From NCBI RefSeq assembly GCF_003182595.1, contig NZ_PDNZ01000009.1, positions 1 through 64,000 of the forward strand: DNA of 64,000 nucleotides. The letters run 5' to 3'. The translations under genes and the position numbers were made by a program. Shown piece after piece: positions 36,940 to 46,608 of the stretch. This DNA comes from Prosthecochloris marina (GTDB lineage: Bacteria; Bacteroidota; Chlorobiia; Chlorobiales; Chlorobiaceae). The first letter of the stretch is position 1; every line of letters starts with the position of its first letter. The notes beneath the pieces are model-generated. The model was not told where the DNA came from. It searched no databases and saw only the letters and a program-made list of their open reading frames with translations.

Positions 36940-39122
36940 CGTTCTTTACGGATCTTTTCTGCAAGGTTGGTAAGCCTTCCCTTCGCTTCACTGTTGCTTA
37001 CTGCTGCCGCGAGCGCCCTGGGTTGTCCGATGATCATGACAAGCTTCTTGCCGCGCGTGACCGCCGTGTAAAGAAGGTTACGCTGAAGAAGCATATAATG
37101 CTGCATCGCCAGAGGAATAACCACCGCACTATACTCCGATCCCTGGCTTTTATGAATGGTGGTCGCATAAGCCAGCGCCAGCTCGTCAAGTTCACCGAAC
37201 TCATACTCGACCTGCCGTTTATCGAAATCGACAACGACGATGTTTTCCTCTTTATCAACTGCACGGATAACTCCGATATCCCCGTTGAATACCTCTTTAT
37301 CATAGTTATTGACGAGTTGAATAACCTTGTCACCTTCAGAGTAATCGGTCCCGAAACGTACAACGCCACTCCCACTGTTGGGGTTCAGCTCTTTTTGCAA
37401 TGCTGCATTGAGAGCGTTCGTACCGAGTCCCCCGCGGTTCATCGGCGTCAATACCTGGATATCCCTGACAGGATCGAATCCGAACCTGAGAGGAATACGT
37501 TTCAATACCACTTCCAGCAACTTCGCGTGAATATCTTCCTGCTCTCCTGCAGGGACAAAATAGAAATCGGTAAGCGCGTCACCATGATGGTTGAGCGGCA
37601 TTTCTCCCCGATTGATTCTGTGAGCGTTGATGATAATCCCCGACTCGGAAGCCTGACGGAAAATCTCGGTCAATCTCACGACAGGAACAGCTCCGGAAGA
37701 GATGACATCGCCAAGAACCGCCCCTGGACCGACTGAAGGCAGCTGATCCGCGTCACCCACCAGAATTACGGCAGCACGTTCCGGTACGGCGGCAAGGAGT
37801 TTCCCCATGAGCAACACATCGATCATAGAAGATTCGTCAACAACGATAAGATCGGCATTCAGAGGATTGTCCCTGCCACGCTTGAAATCAAAAGAGTGCG
37901 GGTCGAACTCGAGGAGACGATGGATGGTTTTCGCTTCGAAACCTGTCGATTCAGTAAGCCGTTTCGCTGCCCTCCCGGTCGGAGCGCATAACGCAACGTT
38001 CAATCCTTTTGCACGAATGATCTGCAGAATCGTGTTCACCAATGTCGTCTTTCCGACGCCGGGACCACCGGTAATCACAAGAAACTTGCTGCAAAGCACG
38101 AGCTTCAGCGCTTCTTCCTGCGATGCCGAAAGCGCCAAACCGGTCAGTTTTTCCACCTCATCAAGAGCCTGCACGGCATCGATACTGCCCCAGGGCAGCT
38201 CGCCCATGCCCAACCTTCGAACCGATACGGCAACACTGTTTTCCGCCCTGTAGAGTGGGGCGAGGTAAATACACGGAACACCGTTTATCTCATCCCGGAC
38301 AAGTCCACCGCCCACTATTTCTTCCTTTACAGCCTCTTCAACAACCTGACCGGAAACACCCAGAAGCTCAACCGACTTCTCGATGAGCCGCTCTTTTGTC
38401 ATCGCACAATGACCTTCACCCGATATTTCCTGTAACACATGACGAATACCGGCGCGTGCTCGTAAAGGCGAGTCGGGAGGTGTTCCCAACTTCGATGCGA
38501 TGGTGTCTGCAGTTTTGAAACCGATCCCCTGAATGTCGAGTACCAGGCGATAGGGATTCCCGGTAACGGTCGTGATTGCCTTGTCACCGTATGTTTTGTA
38601 GATTCTCACCGCTCTTGCCGTCCCAACCCCGTGAGACTGCAGAAAAACCATGATGTCTCTGACCGCTTTTTGTTCCTGCCACGCCTCGACAATCATCTCC
38701 TTGCGTTTTGCACCGATTCCCGGCAGAGTGCACAATTTCTCCGGATCGTTTTCGATAACCGAAAAAACCTTTTCCCCGAACGCATCGACAAGCACCTTTG
38801 CGAAATGCTGTCCTACCCCTTTCACCATTCCCGAAGCAAGGTATTTTTCAATTCCTTCCGTCGTTGCCGGAGCAACCACCGCCAGTTCACGAGCCTTGAA
38901 CTGCATCCCGTAAGTCCTGTCATTGTTCCATTCACCGACACATTCCACGAACTCGCCTGAAGAAACAGCAGCAACATACCCCGTAACCGTGACCGGTTCA
39001 CGGCTGCCTTTTACCCGGACTCGCAAAACGCTGAATCCTGAATCTTCACTGTGAAAAACGATTCGCTCTACGGTACCCGAAAGGCGCTCGATTTTGGGAT
39101 CAGCCGACAAGGATTCCTGCAT
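36936..39122 (-). CDS. recD2: RecD2-type 5'-3' DNA helicase
   Basis: 728 residues from ATG 39122 (a TTG lies two codons upstream). An N-terminal OB-like and helix-hairpin-helix region (about 1-300, e.g. LPGIGAKRKEMIVEAW and IQGIGFKTADTIASKLG) precedes the SF1 core: Walker A VITGGPGVGKTTLVN (about 350), Walker B DLIVVDESSM, GDADQLPSVGPG, and the C-terminal ATTIHKSQGSEYSAVVIPL. The long N-terminus is typical of RecD2, which works without RecBC. It is 6 bp downstream of the unknown membrane-protein gene. Confidence 0.93.
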   Translation of the reverse strand: MQESLSADPKIERLSGTVERIVFHSEDSGFSVLRVRVKGSREPVTVTGYVAAVSSGEFVECVGEWNNDRTYGMQFKARELAVVAPATTEGIEKYLASGMVKGVGQHFAKVLVDAFGEKVFSVIENDPEKLCTLPGIGAKRKEMIVEAWQEQKAVRDIMVFLQSHGVGTARAVRIYKTYGDKAITTVTGNPYRLVLDIQGIGFKTADTIASKLGTPPDSPLRARAGIRHVLQEISGEGHCAMTKERLIEKSVELLGVSGQVVEEAVKEEIVGGGLVRDEINGVPCIYLAPLYRAENSVAVSVRRLGMGELPWGSIDAVQALDEVEKLTGLALSASQEEALKLVLCSKFLVITGGPGVGKTTLVNTILQIIRAKGLNVALCAPTGRAAKRLTESTGFEAKTIHRLLEFDPHSFDFKRGRDNPLNADLIVVDESSMIDVLLMGKLLAAVPERAAVILVGDADQLPSVGPGAVLGDVISSGAVPVVRLTEIFRQASESGIIINAHRINRGEMPLNHHGDALTDFYFVPAGEQEDIHAKLLEVVLKRIPLRFGFDPVRDIQVLTPMNRGGLGTNALNAALQKELNPNSGSGVVRFGTDYSEGDKVIQLVNNYDKEVFNGDIGVIRAVDKEENIVVVDFDKRQVEYEFGELDELALAYATTIHKSQGSEYSAVVIPLAMQHYMLLQRNLLYTAVTRGKKLVMIIGQPRALAAAVSNSEAKGRLTNLAEKIRKER

Positions 39123-39128
39123 CTGCAA

Positions 39129-40649
39129 TCATTTCTTGTACACTTTCTGCAAAACAGCGTCAAGCTGCTCGAGTGTCATTTCTTTTTTTCCACTTCTGTT
39201 TACTGACGGATAAGATGCCGAAACCGGCGGAGGAGAAGAAGAAAATGCAGGACCGGAAACAGAAAATGCAGAAGATGTTTTTACCTTTTCAAGGCCGCTA
39301 CTCACAACAGTAACCACTTCATAGTTACCGGGCTGAACATTGTAAGGCAGAAAAAACTTTGCTGTACTGCTGTTAAATCCCGGTGGCCTTGACACGTCAC
39401 GGATAACAGGCTCCATAACAGGACGGCCGTTATGCTGAAGGATACGTTTTTCCCTGACCGTTACATTTCGTTCACCGTGAGAACCCCGTAGGTAGTAATC
39501 GACTGTGGCTGTCAACATGCCCCCCGGCCTTGCAACTCCCGGAACGACGGTAGAATTATCTATCCGCACCACTTCCTCGTCAACGACACTGAAGGTCACC
39601 CTGTTTTTTTGTTCATGCTGATGAACAAGCCTGACCTCGTAGATTCCCTGTTTGAAGTTATAGCGACAGGAATCCAGTATCTCTCCCGCTTCATGCTCCA
39701 AAACAATATTCCTTTCCCGAATAGACTCGCCGTCGCGATACCATTGTACAGCAAAAGCGCTGTCCCGGGCAACGACACCTCTGTATTTCACATAGTAATA
39801 CAGCGGCCTCTCTCCCGAAGTGAAAAATTCACTCCGTCCTGCAAAACCGCTGCCGGTTACGTTGTCCGTCACCAGTGCACCGACAATATGTATATCACCT
39901 GTACTTTTTTCATCATGAGAGGCATCCGACCCGGATTTCTGAATGTACTGTCGATACTCGCGGTCAATGCTCCTCCTGCGATCTTCATACTGAGCGGCTG
40001 AAATTTCTTTACGTTTCCATTCTTTTTCCAACTCGCCGACTTTTTCCTGATACTCGTCAAGGTATTTCTGCCGTATCGCTCCTTCAGGATCATTCAGTTG
40101 TGAAGCAGCATCATAGACGATGATGTCGAATGTATAGAGCACGTTCTGACCGAGATATTCGATACCGCGAACCAGCGAATTTCCGGGAATGAAACTGAAT
40201 AACGTAACCCCTACAATGAGGATAGCAACTATTTTGGACGATTTCTCATAGCTTACGAGGGCGTAACTCCCTCCCCACGTCATTGCAAAAAATACAATCG
40301 TCAAAGCTACCCAACGACCCACTCCAAGCTCGGAGAAAAAATCCGGAGCGGCGAACCCCAGAATAGCCATCAGATGGAGATAGAGCGTAAGAATTCCAAG
40401 ACTCACCGTCTTTCCCTTTCCGAAAACCGCCTTGACAGAATCAAAAAAGAAGCAAAGCAAACCGGCACACGCACCTGCGAGAGCAAAAATCACCGCTGCA
40501 AGCCCGGACCATCCCAGGTACATCGACAGAAAGAGCAGAACCACCAACCCGGCAACAGTAATCAACAAAGCACTAAAAAAAGAAACAGTCACTCCTGCAA
40601 GAGAAAAAGAGCGCGATTGTAAACGCTCCAGAATCTGTTTTACATCCAT
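39129..40649 (-). CDS. unknown membrane protein with coiled coil and Ig-like region
   Basis: 506 residues; I do not recognise a family. About five membrane segments lie in the first 175 residues. A charged, probably coiled-coil stretch follows (about 200-250, rich in E/K/R), then a beta-rich region (about 265-450) in which the segment from FTSGERPLYYYVKY to YEVRLVHQHEQ looks like Ig-like or accessory domains. A Ser/Pro-rich linker and a short helical tail end the protein. An AAGGAGG site gives a firm start. The gene is 6 bp before recD2, so the two are probably cotranscribed, though a shared function is not evident. Confidence 0.8.
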   Translation of the reverse strand: MDVKQILERLQSRSFSLAGVTVSFFSALLITVAGLVVLLFLSMYLGWSGLAAVIFALAGACAGLLCFFFDSVKAVFGKGKTVSLGILTLYLHLMAILGFAAPDFFSELGVGRWVALTIVFFAMTWGGSYALVSYEKSSKIVAILIVGVTLFSFIPGNSLVRGIEYLGQNVLYTFDIIVYDAASQLNDPEGAIRQKYLDEYQEKVGELEKEWKRKEISAAQYEDRRRSIDREYRQYIQKSGSDASHDEKSTGDIHIVGALVTDNVTGSGFAGRSEFFTSGERPLYYYVKYRGVVARDSAFAVQWYRDGESIRERNIVLEHEAGEILDSCRYNFKQGIYEVRLVHQHEQKNRVTFSVVDEEVVRIDNSTVVPGVARPGGMLTATVDYYLRGSHGERNVTVREKRILQHNGRPVMEPVIRDVSRPPGFNSSTAKFFLPYNVQPGNYEVVTVVSSGLEKVKTSSAFSVSGPAFSSSPPPVSASYPSVNRSGKKEMTLEQLDAVLQKVYKK

Positions 40650-40665
40650 TAAACCTCCTTATAAC

Positions 40666-41568
40666 CTACCACTTGATTCCTGTCATTTTTTCGGATATTT
40701 CCCATAGTTCGCCTGCAACCGTCATATCCCTGGAACGTTTGCTTGAACGAACCCTCACAGGATAACCCCGTACCTCCCCTCTGCCGTCAGGTCCGAAATA
40801 TTCTCCGCCATGAACATCGGGAGCGGTCGCTGCATACAGCATGGGTAAAGCACCCATTTCGGGAGACTGGGCAAAAAACCTGTTCACGAGCGCAAGCCAC
40901 CCCTGATGCCGCTGCAGCTCGGTAGCAGCCCAGCCAGGATGCGCCGCGACCGAAAGCATACTTGTGCCTTCAACATCGAGGCGCCGCTGCAGTTCTTTTG
41001 TAAAATAAAGGTTTGCCAGTTTGCTGTCACCATATGCCTGCCATCTGTTATACCTCCGTTTTTCCCAGTTGAGATCGTCAAAATCAAGCATTCCAAAGGA
41101 ATGAGCACCACTGCTTACCGTCACCACCCGGCTGCCCGGCACTTTTTTCAGTATATCGATCAGCAAAACCGTCAAGGCAAAGTGACCGAGGTGGTTCGTA
41201 CCGAACTGCAGCTCGAACCCGTCCACCGTTTTCCCATACGGACATGCCATGACACCGGCATTGTTGATCAACAGGTCAAGGCGTGAATACCGTTTTTTGA
41301 ACTCCTCGGTAAACCGCCTTATCGATGCAAGGCCGGCAAGGTCGAGTTCCATAACCTCTACATCAGCCCGGGAGTTTTCTTTCCTGATCTTTTCCAGCGC
41401 CACAGAACCTTTCGCGGGATCACGCACAGCCATCACAACCTTTGCTTTTTTTTCGGCAAGTGCCCGTGCAATCTCAAAACCCAGCCCGCTCCCGGCACCG
41501 GTCACTATAGCAACCTTCCCGCTCTGGTCGAGCATCAACCGAGTACTCCATTGTTCGTTTTTTGCCAT
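40666..41568 (-). CDS. short-chain dehydrogenase/reductase, retinol-dehydrogenase-like
   Basis: 300 residues from ATG 41568. The NAD(P) motif VAIVTGAGSGLGFEIA (about 17-32), NNAGVM, and the catalytic Ser...YGDSKLAN (Y-x-x-x-K) are intact. Overall layout, with FQTNHLGHFAL-type segment and a C-terminal YFGPDGRGEVRG, is like plant/bacterial protochlorophyllide-reductase- or retinol-dehydrogenase-like SDRs. The substrate is not assignable. It is the most upstream of a minus-strand run with the membrane protein and recD2, 16 bp away. Confidence 0.87.
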   Translation of the reverse strand: MAKNEQWSTRLMLDQSGKVAIVTGAGSGLGFEIARALAEKKAKVVMAVRDPAKGSVALEKIRKENSRADVEVMELDLAGLASIRRFTEEFKKRYSRLDLLINNAGVMACPYGKTVDGFELQFGTNHLGHFALTVLLIDILKKVPGSRVVTVSSGAHSFGMLDFDDLNWEKRRYNRWQAYGDSKLANLYFTKELQRRLDVEGTSMLSVAAHPGWAATELQRHQGWLALVNRFFAQSPEMGALPMLYAATAPDVHGGEYFGPDGRGEVRGYPVRVRSSKRSRDMTVAGELWEISEKMTGIKW

Positions 41569-41574
41569 GGTCAA

Positions 41575-42084
41575 TCGATATTCGGCCCCAAAAACAGGCG
41601 TTCAACAGAAACAGATCATCTCCAACCATCCATAACACAACCTTCGATTTCGAACGACTCCATTGTAAGTTACCAACAAACTCGGAAAAATCTCTTCCCG
41701 TACAACTTCACCTCTGCTCTTACCGACACACAAGAAAACTCTCATCTTCGTCAAACAAAGACAATGCGTATCGGCAATGTTTTTTTGAAGCTTACAATCC
41801 CTGTTTTTCACTGTAAAGAATCATCCCCGCTTTCAACCCGGTCAAGGAAAACAATCAAGTACACCCATACTTATTGACCGGAACAGCGATACAAGCCGAA
41901 ATCCATCCTGTTCCAACTACACAGGAATATGAGTATATTGACAACAAGACATCCCTTTTCCCATCGTATGAGGAGTGAAAACGTACCCCCGGGACATAGA
42001 GCTTTATCGTTTCAGACAGCAACAATTCAACATTGAAACGTGTTTTTCACATGATTTCCCAATCGATTCAAATTTCAATCCATA
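41575..42084. other. 510-bp intergenic region between divergent genes
   Basis: No gene, repeat family or structured RNA is recognised. The region separates the SDR (minus) from the GNAT-BKACE gene (plus), so it should contain promoters for both. Short readings present here lack ribosome sites and family motifs. The last 60 bp before 42085 is AT-rich with no clear ribosome-binding site. Confidence 0.5.
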
Positions 42085-43446
42085 ATGCAATTTCATATTG
42101 AAAAAGCCGCTTCTCATGACCGTGACGCTATCCTCAACGTTATGGAACCATGGAATATGCACCACGTTCCTTCCGCTGAAATGGCCGAGCTCGATCTGTC
42201 ATGTTTCTTTGTAGCGCGGGTATCAGGGAACATCGTCGGCGCTGCCGGCTACAAGGTCTTGACACCGGAAAAAGGAAAAACAACCCTGCTTGGCATCCTG
42301 CCGGAATTTTCGGGCATGGTCATCGGCCGGGCTCTCCAGGATGCAAGACTGCAAGCCATGCATGCAGCCGACGTCAAAACAGTTGAAACAAATGCCGACC
42401 GGATCGAAACGATAATCTGGTATAAAAAGCACTACGGTTACCATGAAATCGGATCCTTGAAAAAAGTCTGCGATTTCAGCCTTTCCGATGTCGATCACTG
42501 GACAACGCTCGAGATGGACCTCGATGCTTACATGAAGACGAAAAACGATCGTGAGGCAAGACGAAAAACCTATATCGACCGTAACGACCCTCATCCCTTA
42601 TCGACTTACGAACCTCTTATCATCAATGCATGCCTGACCGGAATGGTGCCGACAAAGTTCAGTAACCCTCACGTACCCATACATCCCGACGAAATCATCG
42701 AAGATGCCGTCAAGGTATTCGATGCCGGTGCGAGAATTGTTCATCTTCATGCCAGGGATGAAAACGGGGATCCCACTCCGGATGCCAAACATTATGAAAA
42801 AATCATCGGTGCAATCAGAAAAGAACGGCCGGAAATGGTTTGTTGTGTCACGACATCCGGCAGAAGCTGGAAAGAGTTCGAACAACGATCCGAAGTTCTG
42901 TTTCTAAGCGGACAAGCCAAACCCGACATGGCCAGTTTGACACTCGGATCTCTGAACTTTTTTACCGGCCCGAGCCTCAACTCGATCGAGATGATAGAGC
43001 GTCTCGCCATGACCATGAAAGCACAGGGCATCAAACCGGAAATGGAGGTATTCGATACCGGGATGATCAACCTTGCAAAATATCTCGAACGTAACAGGCT
43101 TATTTCAGGAAAGAAGTATTTTAACTTACTTTTCGGCAATATCAACACTGCACCGGCGACGATTACAAGCCTTGCCCTCCTGACACAGGCACTACCTGAA
43201 AATTCAGTTTGGGCCGGAACAGGACTCGGCCAATTCCAGCTCCCGATGAATACAGCCGCAATCGTCGCAGGAGGTCATGTACGGGTCGGAATAGAAGACT
43301 CGATTTATTTTGATTACCGGAAAGAAACGCTGGCGACCAATGAACAGCTTGTCGGAAGAGTTGCACATATCGCTGAACAAATGCAGCGGCCTCTTGCAAC
43401 TCCGGAGCAAACAAGGCAATTGATCGGATTGGAAATAGAGGAATAA
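42085..43446 (+). CDS. fusion of a GNAT acetyltransferase domain and a BKACE (DUF849) beta-keto-acid cleavage enzyme
   Basis: 453 residues. Residues 1-150 are GNAT-like (VARVSGNIVGAAGY; EFSGMVIGRALQDARLQAM; YGYHEIG). Residues about 165-453 are a BKACE domain. Using the numbering of 3-keto-5-aminohexanoate cleavage enzyme plus 174, zinc ligands fall at His220, His222 (VHLHARD) and Glu404, with catalytic Asp405 and Arg400 (HVRVGIEDS), so the active site looks intact. BKACE enzymes transfer the acetoacetate part of a beta-keto acid onto an acyl-CoA. The GNAT domain could acylate the amine product. A CphA-like ligase follows 171 bp later. Confidence 0.88.
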   Translation: MQFHIEKAASHDRDAILNVMEPWNMHHVPSAEMAELDLSCFFVARVSGNIVGAAGYKVLTPEKGKTTLLGILPEFSGMVIGRALQDARLQAMHAADVKTVETNADRIETIIWYKKHYGYHEIGSLKKVCDFSLSDVDHWTTLEMDLDAYMKTKNDREARRKTYIDRNDPHPLSTYEPLIINACLTGMVPTKFSNPHVPIHPDEIIEDAVKVFDAGARIVHLHARDENGDPTPDAKHYEKIIGAIRKERPEMVCCVTTSGRSWKEFEQRSEVLFLSGQAKPDMASLTLGSLNFFTGPSLNSIEMIERLAMTMKAQGIKPEMEVFDTGMINLAKYLERNRLISGKKYFNLLFGNINTAPATITSLALLTQALPENSVWAGTGLGQFQLPMNTAAIVAGGHVRVGIEDSIYFDYRKETLATNEQLVGRVAHIAEQMQRPLATPEQTRQLIGLEIEE

Positions 43447-43617
43447 AGGGTAATAAAAAACGCATTAAACCAAAAAGATGCACGTCAACAGGCTTAACAC
43501 AAAAAAACGGCACAAACGTAGCGTTGAAACTCGATGGGCCTCTGTGGCCGAAAATTCGTCCGGACTGAACCTGGCAGACTGTTTGCAAACCGGCATTCAA
43601 CCTCAGGGAGGCGTTTC

Positions 43618-45603
43618 ATGAACGATTCAGCCACACAACATAACACCTGGAGTCTGGCTGAAAAAACCGTTGTTCTCAACGGCTATGCCTATGGAAGCCA
43701 TTATCCTGTCATTATAGCCTCGGTAACCGGTCATGCACTCGAGGAGGAACAGCTTGCAGCGCTCACACAGCTATTGTATCGTGCAGTGCCTGTCCTTGAA
43801 CGCTCCGTAGAGGCACCGGTTACCACATCGGACAATGATTTTCGCAGGTCTCTTGAATGGCTTCTCAATACCATACATGCGGTTCAAAGAACCGCCAACC
43901 TGCCTGTTTATGAACACGGCCGGATTCTTTCCATCGAGCAAGATCATGCAAGATTTTTCCTGCCGACAGGTATCGGCAATGTAAAGCCGCTCCTGGATAT
44001 GCTACGTGTTATGCTGGAATTGATGGGGCACCACGCTCAGGGAAAAGATGCACAAAAACAGTTGAAAAAGTTTGTCCAGGCAATCATTTATCTCCAGAAA
44101 ACCAGCCCAAAAGGTGGAAACATACCTTTTTTCATTCAAGCTGCACTGAAAGCAGGTATTCCATTCCAGGAACTTCTCTCTCAGACGTTTCAATATGGAG
44201 AAGGAAAACAGGGACGATGGATGCGCAGCTCCCTGACCGAAGAAACAACGATGATTGCCACTACGTTTTCCCGGAACAAGCTGATTGGCTCAATGTTATT
44301 GCGGCGGGCCGGTATTCCGGTACCGGACAATAAAATAGCCATCAACGCAGAGAAGGCGGCAAGAATAGCTGAAAATCTTGGATACCCTGTGGTGGTAAAA
44401 CCCATAGACCGCGATGGCGGCATCGGGGTTGCTGCCGACCTGCAGAACCATGAGGAATTGATAACAGCATTTAAAAACGCACAAAAATATTCCAAGAACA
44501 TTCTGGTTGAAAAACATTTCGAGGGCAAAGATTATCGCGTGACCGTATTTCAAGATGAAGTTCTCTCAGCGGTCGAACGGGTACCCGGAGGGGTTACCGG
44601 AGACGGCAAACACACCGTTCGCGAACTGTTCGACCAACTCAACGCCGACCCGCTCCGCGGAGAAGGCAAACATGCCCCGTTGAAAAAGATGATGTGGAAC
44701 AATGAAGCCCTAATATTACTGAAACATGCAGGACTGAATGAATCTTCCATACCTGCACCCGGCGAGTTCGTCCGTCTGCGCCGTACGGCCAACGTAGCAT
44801 CAGGAGGCGTTCCGGTCGCTGTTTTCGATACGATGCACCCCGATAACAAGCATCTTGCAATCCGTGCAGCACAAGCGTTACGCCTTGATCTTGCAGGCGT
44901 CGATATATTGATACCGGATATCGCCACATCATGGCGTGAATCCGGTGCCGCTATTTGTGAGGTCAATGGACAGCCTAATTTAGGCCGCATAACCGAAGAA
45001 AAAGATCTGTTCACTCCGATTCTGCGCAAGCTGATACCCGGTGACGGTCGAATTCCAATTGCCGTGGTGTTTGGTGACCCCTCATCCGATGCTTTGGCAG
45101 TAGAGCTTGAAAAACGACTGCTGAAACAAGGCATTGGTGTAGGATGTCATAATGCCGAATGTGTCAGAATAAACGGCGAAGTCGTCATGGATGGAAACGT
45201 CAACCCCTGGACCGCAGGGCAAATGCTCATAATCAACCGGAACGTTGAAGCAATCGTACTGAACATCAGTGACGAAAGTGTATTGTCCACAGGATTGCCA
45301 TTCGCCCGGTTCGACCTCTTCCTGCTTGCAGGTGAACATATCACGGCTTCCGACAATACCGGCAACCCTGCCTCCGACAATATCACACAGGATCTGCTGG
45401 AACTCATCCTTCCGGCCTGCGATGGAACATTGTTGTCTATCGAAAGCAATAAACCGAATACCGACGGTTACAAACATCTGACCTCTGCCGCAAGGGAAAA
45501 AGCAGCTACGACAAGCGAAGTAATCGAAACCGCCACCGCGGCGATGCTTGCATTCAGGGAAAAGCATTTTCTCAGCGAAAAGAGCGCCCCTGCGGTTCCC
45601 TGA
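43618..45603 (+). CDS. cyanophycin-synthetase-like ATP-grasp ligase with degenerate Mur-ligase region
   Basis: 661 residues; the start is fixed by GGGAGG 9 bp before ATG 43618. The order is that of CphA: an N-terminal region (1-200), an ATP-grasp domain (about 215-465: NKLIGSMLLRRAGIPVPDNK, YPVVVKPIDRDGGIGV, DYRVTVF, AERVPGG-type VERVPGGVTGDGKHTVRELF, LAGVDILIPD, CEVNGQPNLG), and a C-terminal part that follows CphA's Mur-ligase domain. In CphA that part opens with a VTGTNGKTT P-loop; here the same place reads VVFGDPSSDA (about 479-488), so ATP binding is lost, and the protein ends about 200 residues early. Only ATP-grasp ligation is expected. The product is unknown. Confidence 0.85.
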   Translation: MNDSATQHNTWSLAEKTVVLNGYAYGSHYPVIIASVTGHALEEEQLAALTQLLYRAVPVLERSVEAPVTTSDNDFRRSLEWLLNTIHAVQRTANLPVYEHGRILSIEQDHARFFLPTGIGNVKPLLDMLRVMLELMGHHAQGKDAQKQLKKFVQAIIYLQKTSPKGGNIPFFIQAALKAGIPFQELLSQTFQYGEGKQGRWMRSSLTEETTMIATTFSRNKLIGSMLLRRAGIPVPDNKIAINAEKAARIAENLGYPVVVKPIDRDGGIGVAADLQNHEELITAFKNAQKYSKNILVEKHFEGKDYRVTVFQDEVLSAVERVPGGVTGDGKHTVRELFDQLNADPLRGEGKHAPLKKMMWNNEALILLKHAGLNESSIPAPGEFVRLRRTANVASGGVPVAVFDTMHPDNKHLAIRAAQALRLDLAGVDILIPDIATSWRESGAAICEVNGQPNLGRITEEKDLFTPILRKLIPGDGRIPIAVVFGDPSSDALAVELEKRLLKQGIGVGCHNAECVRINGEVVMDGNVNPWTAGQMLIINRNVEAIVLNISDESVLSTGLPFARFDLFLLAGEHITASDNTGNPASDNITQDLLELILPACDGTLLSIESNKPNTDGYKHLTSAAREKAATTSEVIETATAAMLAFREKHFLSEKSAPAVP

Positions 45604-45629
45604 TTCCATAATGATTTCACGGGGAAATT

Positions 45630-45805
45630 GGATGCCGCATCAAGTGCGGCATGACTCCTTTCTCCCAATCATCCTCCAGCATGGCTCCCCCTCTCCCAGT
45701 CATCCTCGGGCAAGCGAAGCGCGACCCGGGGATCCATCTTTCAATGAATGTCGCCATGGATGCCGCCCCATGAAATAGATGTTTGGATTTCACAGATCGG
45801 CATGA
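45630..45805. repeat. palindromic intergenic repeats (units B, A, degenerate B)
   Basis: Unit B at 45630-45655, unit A at 45698-45736 and a degenerate B from 45753 that includes an ATGTTTGGATTTCACAG segment (unit C, also at 52870 and 63190). A pyrimidine-rich stretch (45825-45880) follows up to the end of ribB. The whole 283-bp gap between convergent genes is repeat-derived. Confidence 0.8.
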
Positions 45806-45886
45806 CTCGCCGCCAACGGCCACCTCCATTCCCTATTCCCCATTACCTACTCTACCCATCTGCCCTTTGCCTTTTTCCCTTCGAGG

Positions 45887-46546
45887 TCAAGCGACCTTGC
45901 CCGAAGAAGATGGTTGATTTCTATATGCCACAATATCTTCAATCCCCAGCACCGGAAAACCATGCTCTTCTGCAAAAGCAACAGTTTGCGACAAATCGGC
46001 CATCGTACCGTCCCGGTTGGTGAGTTCACAGAGAACCCCATATGGTTTGAGACCGGCAAGCTTCATAAGGTCGACTGTCGCTTCCGTATGACCTGCGCGC
46101 TCGAGGACTCCGCCCGGTCTGGCTTTGAGCGGAAAAATATGTCCCGGCCGGTTAAGGTCCGACGGCCTTGCACGATCCGCAATCGCGGCCTTGACGGTCT
46201 TCACGCGATCCGATGCTGAAACCCCGGTCGTAACGCCTTCAGCCGCTTCGATAGAAACCGTAAACGCTGTCTGAAACCCACTGGTATTTTTTTCCACCAT
46301 CATCGACAGCTCGAGTGAACGGATCTTTTCACCGCTCATGCACAGACACACTATACCGCTGCATTCACGTATAAGCATAGCCATCTGTGATACCGTTACC
46401 GATTCGGCAGGAAAAATAAGATCGGCCTCGTTTTCCCGGTCCAGTGCGTCGGCAACGAGAACACCACTGCCTCTACGCAGGGCCTCGAGCGCCTTGTCAA
46501 CACGTTCGAACTGATCTCCAAATTTTTCGAAAAGAATCCGATTCAT
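45887..46546 (-). CDS. ribB: 3,4-dihydroxy-2-butanone 4-phosphate synthase
   Basis: 219 residues, a monofunctional RibB with no GTP cyclohydrolase II domain. [22 protein letters not shown] contains the acidic active-site loop, and [27 protein letters not shown] is the conserved substrate-binding region. It makes the four-carbon precursor of riboflavin from ribulose 5-phosphate. An FMN riboswitch precedes it and shows feedback control by FMN. Confidence 0.96.
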   Translation of the reverse strand: MNRILFEKFGDQFERVDKALEALRRGSGVLVADALDRENEADLIFPAESVTVSQMAMLIRECSGIVCLCMSGEKIRSLELSMMVEKNTSGFQTAFTVSIEAAEGVTTGVSASDRVKTVKAAIADRARPSDLNRPGHIFPLKARPGGVLERAGHTEATVDLMKLAGLKPYGVLCELTNRDGTMADLSQTVAFAEEHGFPVLGIEDIVAYRNQPSSSGKVA

Positions 46547-46608
46547 GGGAACAACTGTTTAAAAATTGTAAATAACATGAATCAGGGCGCAGGAATGCGG
46601 TAGGCATT

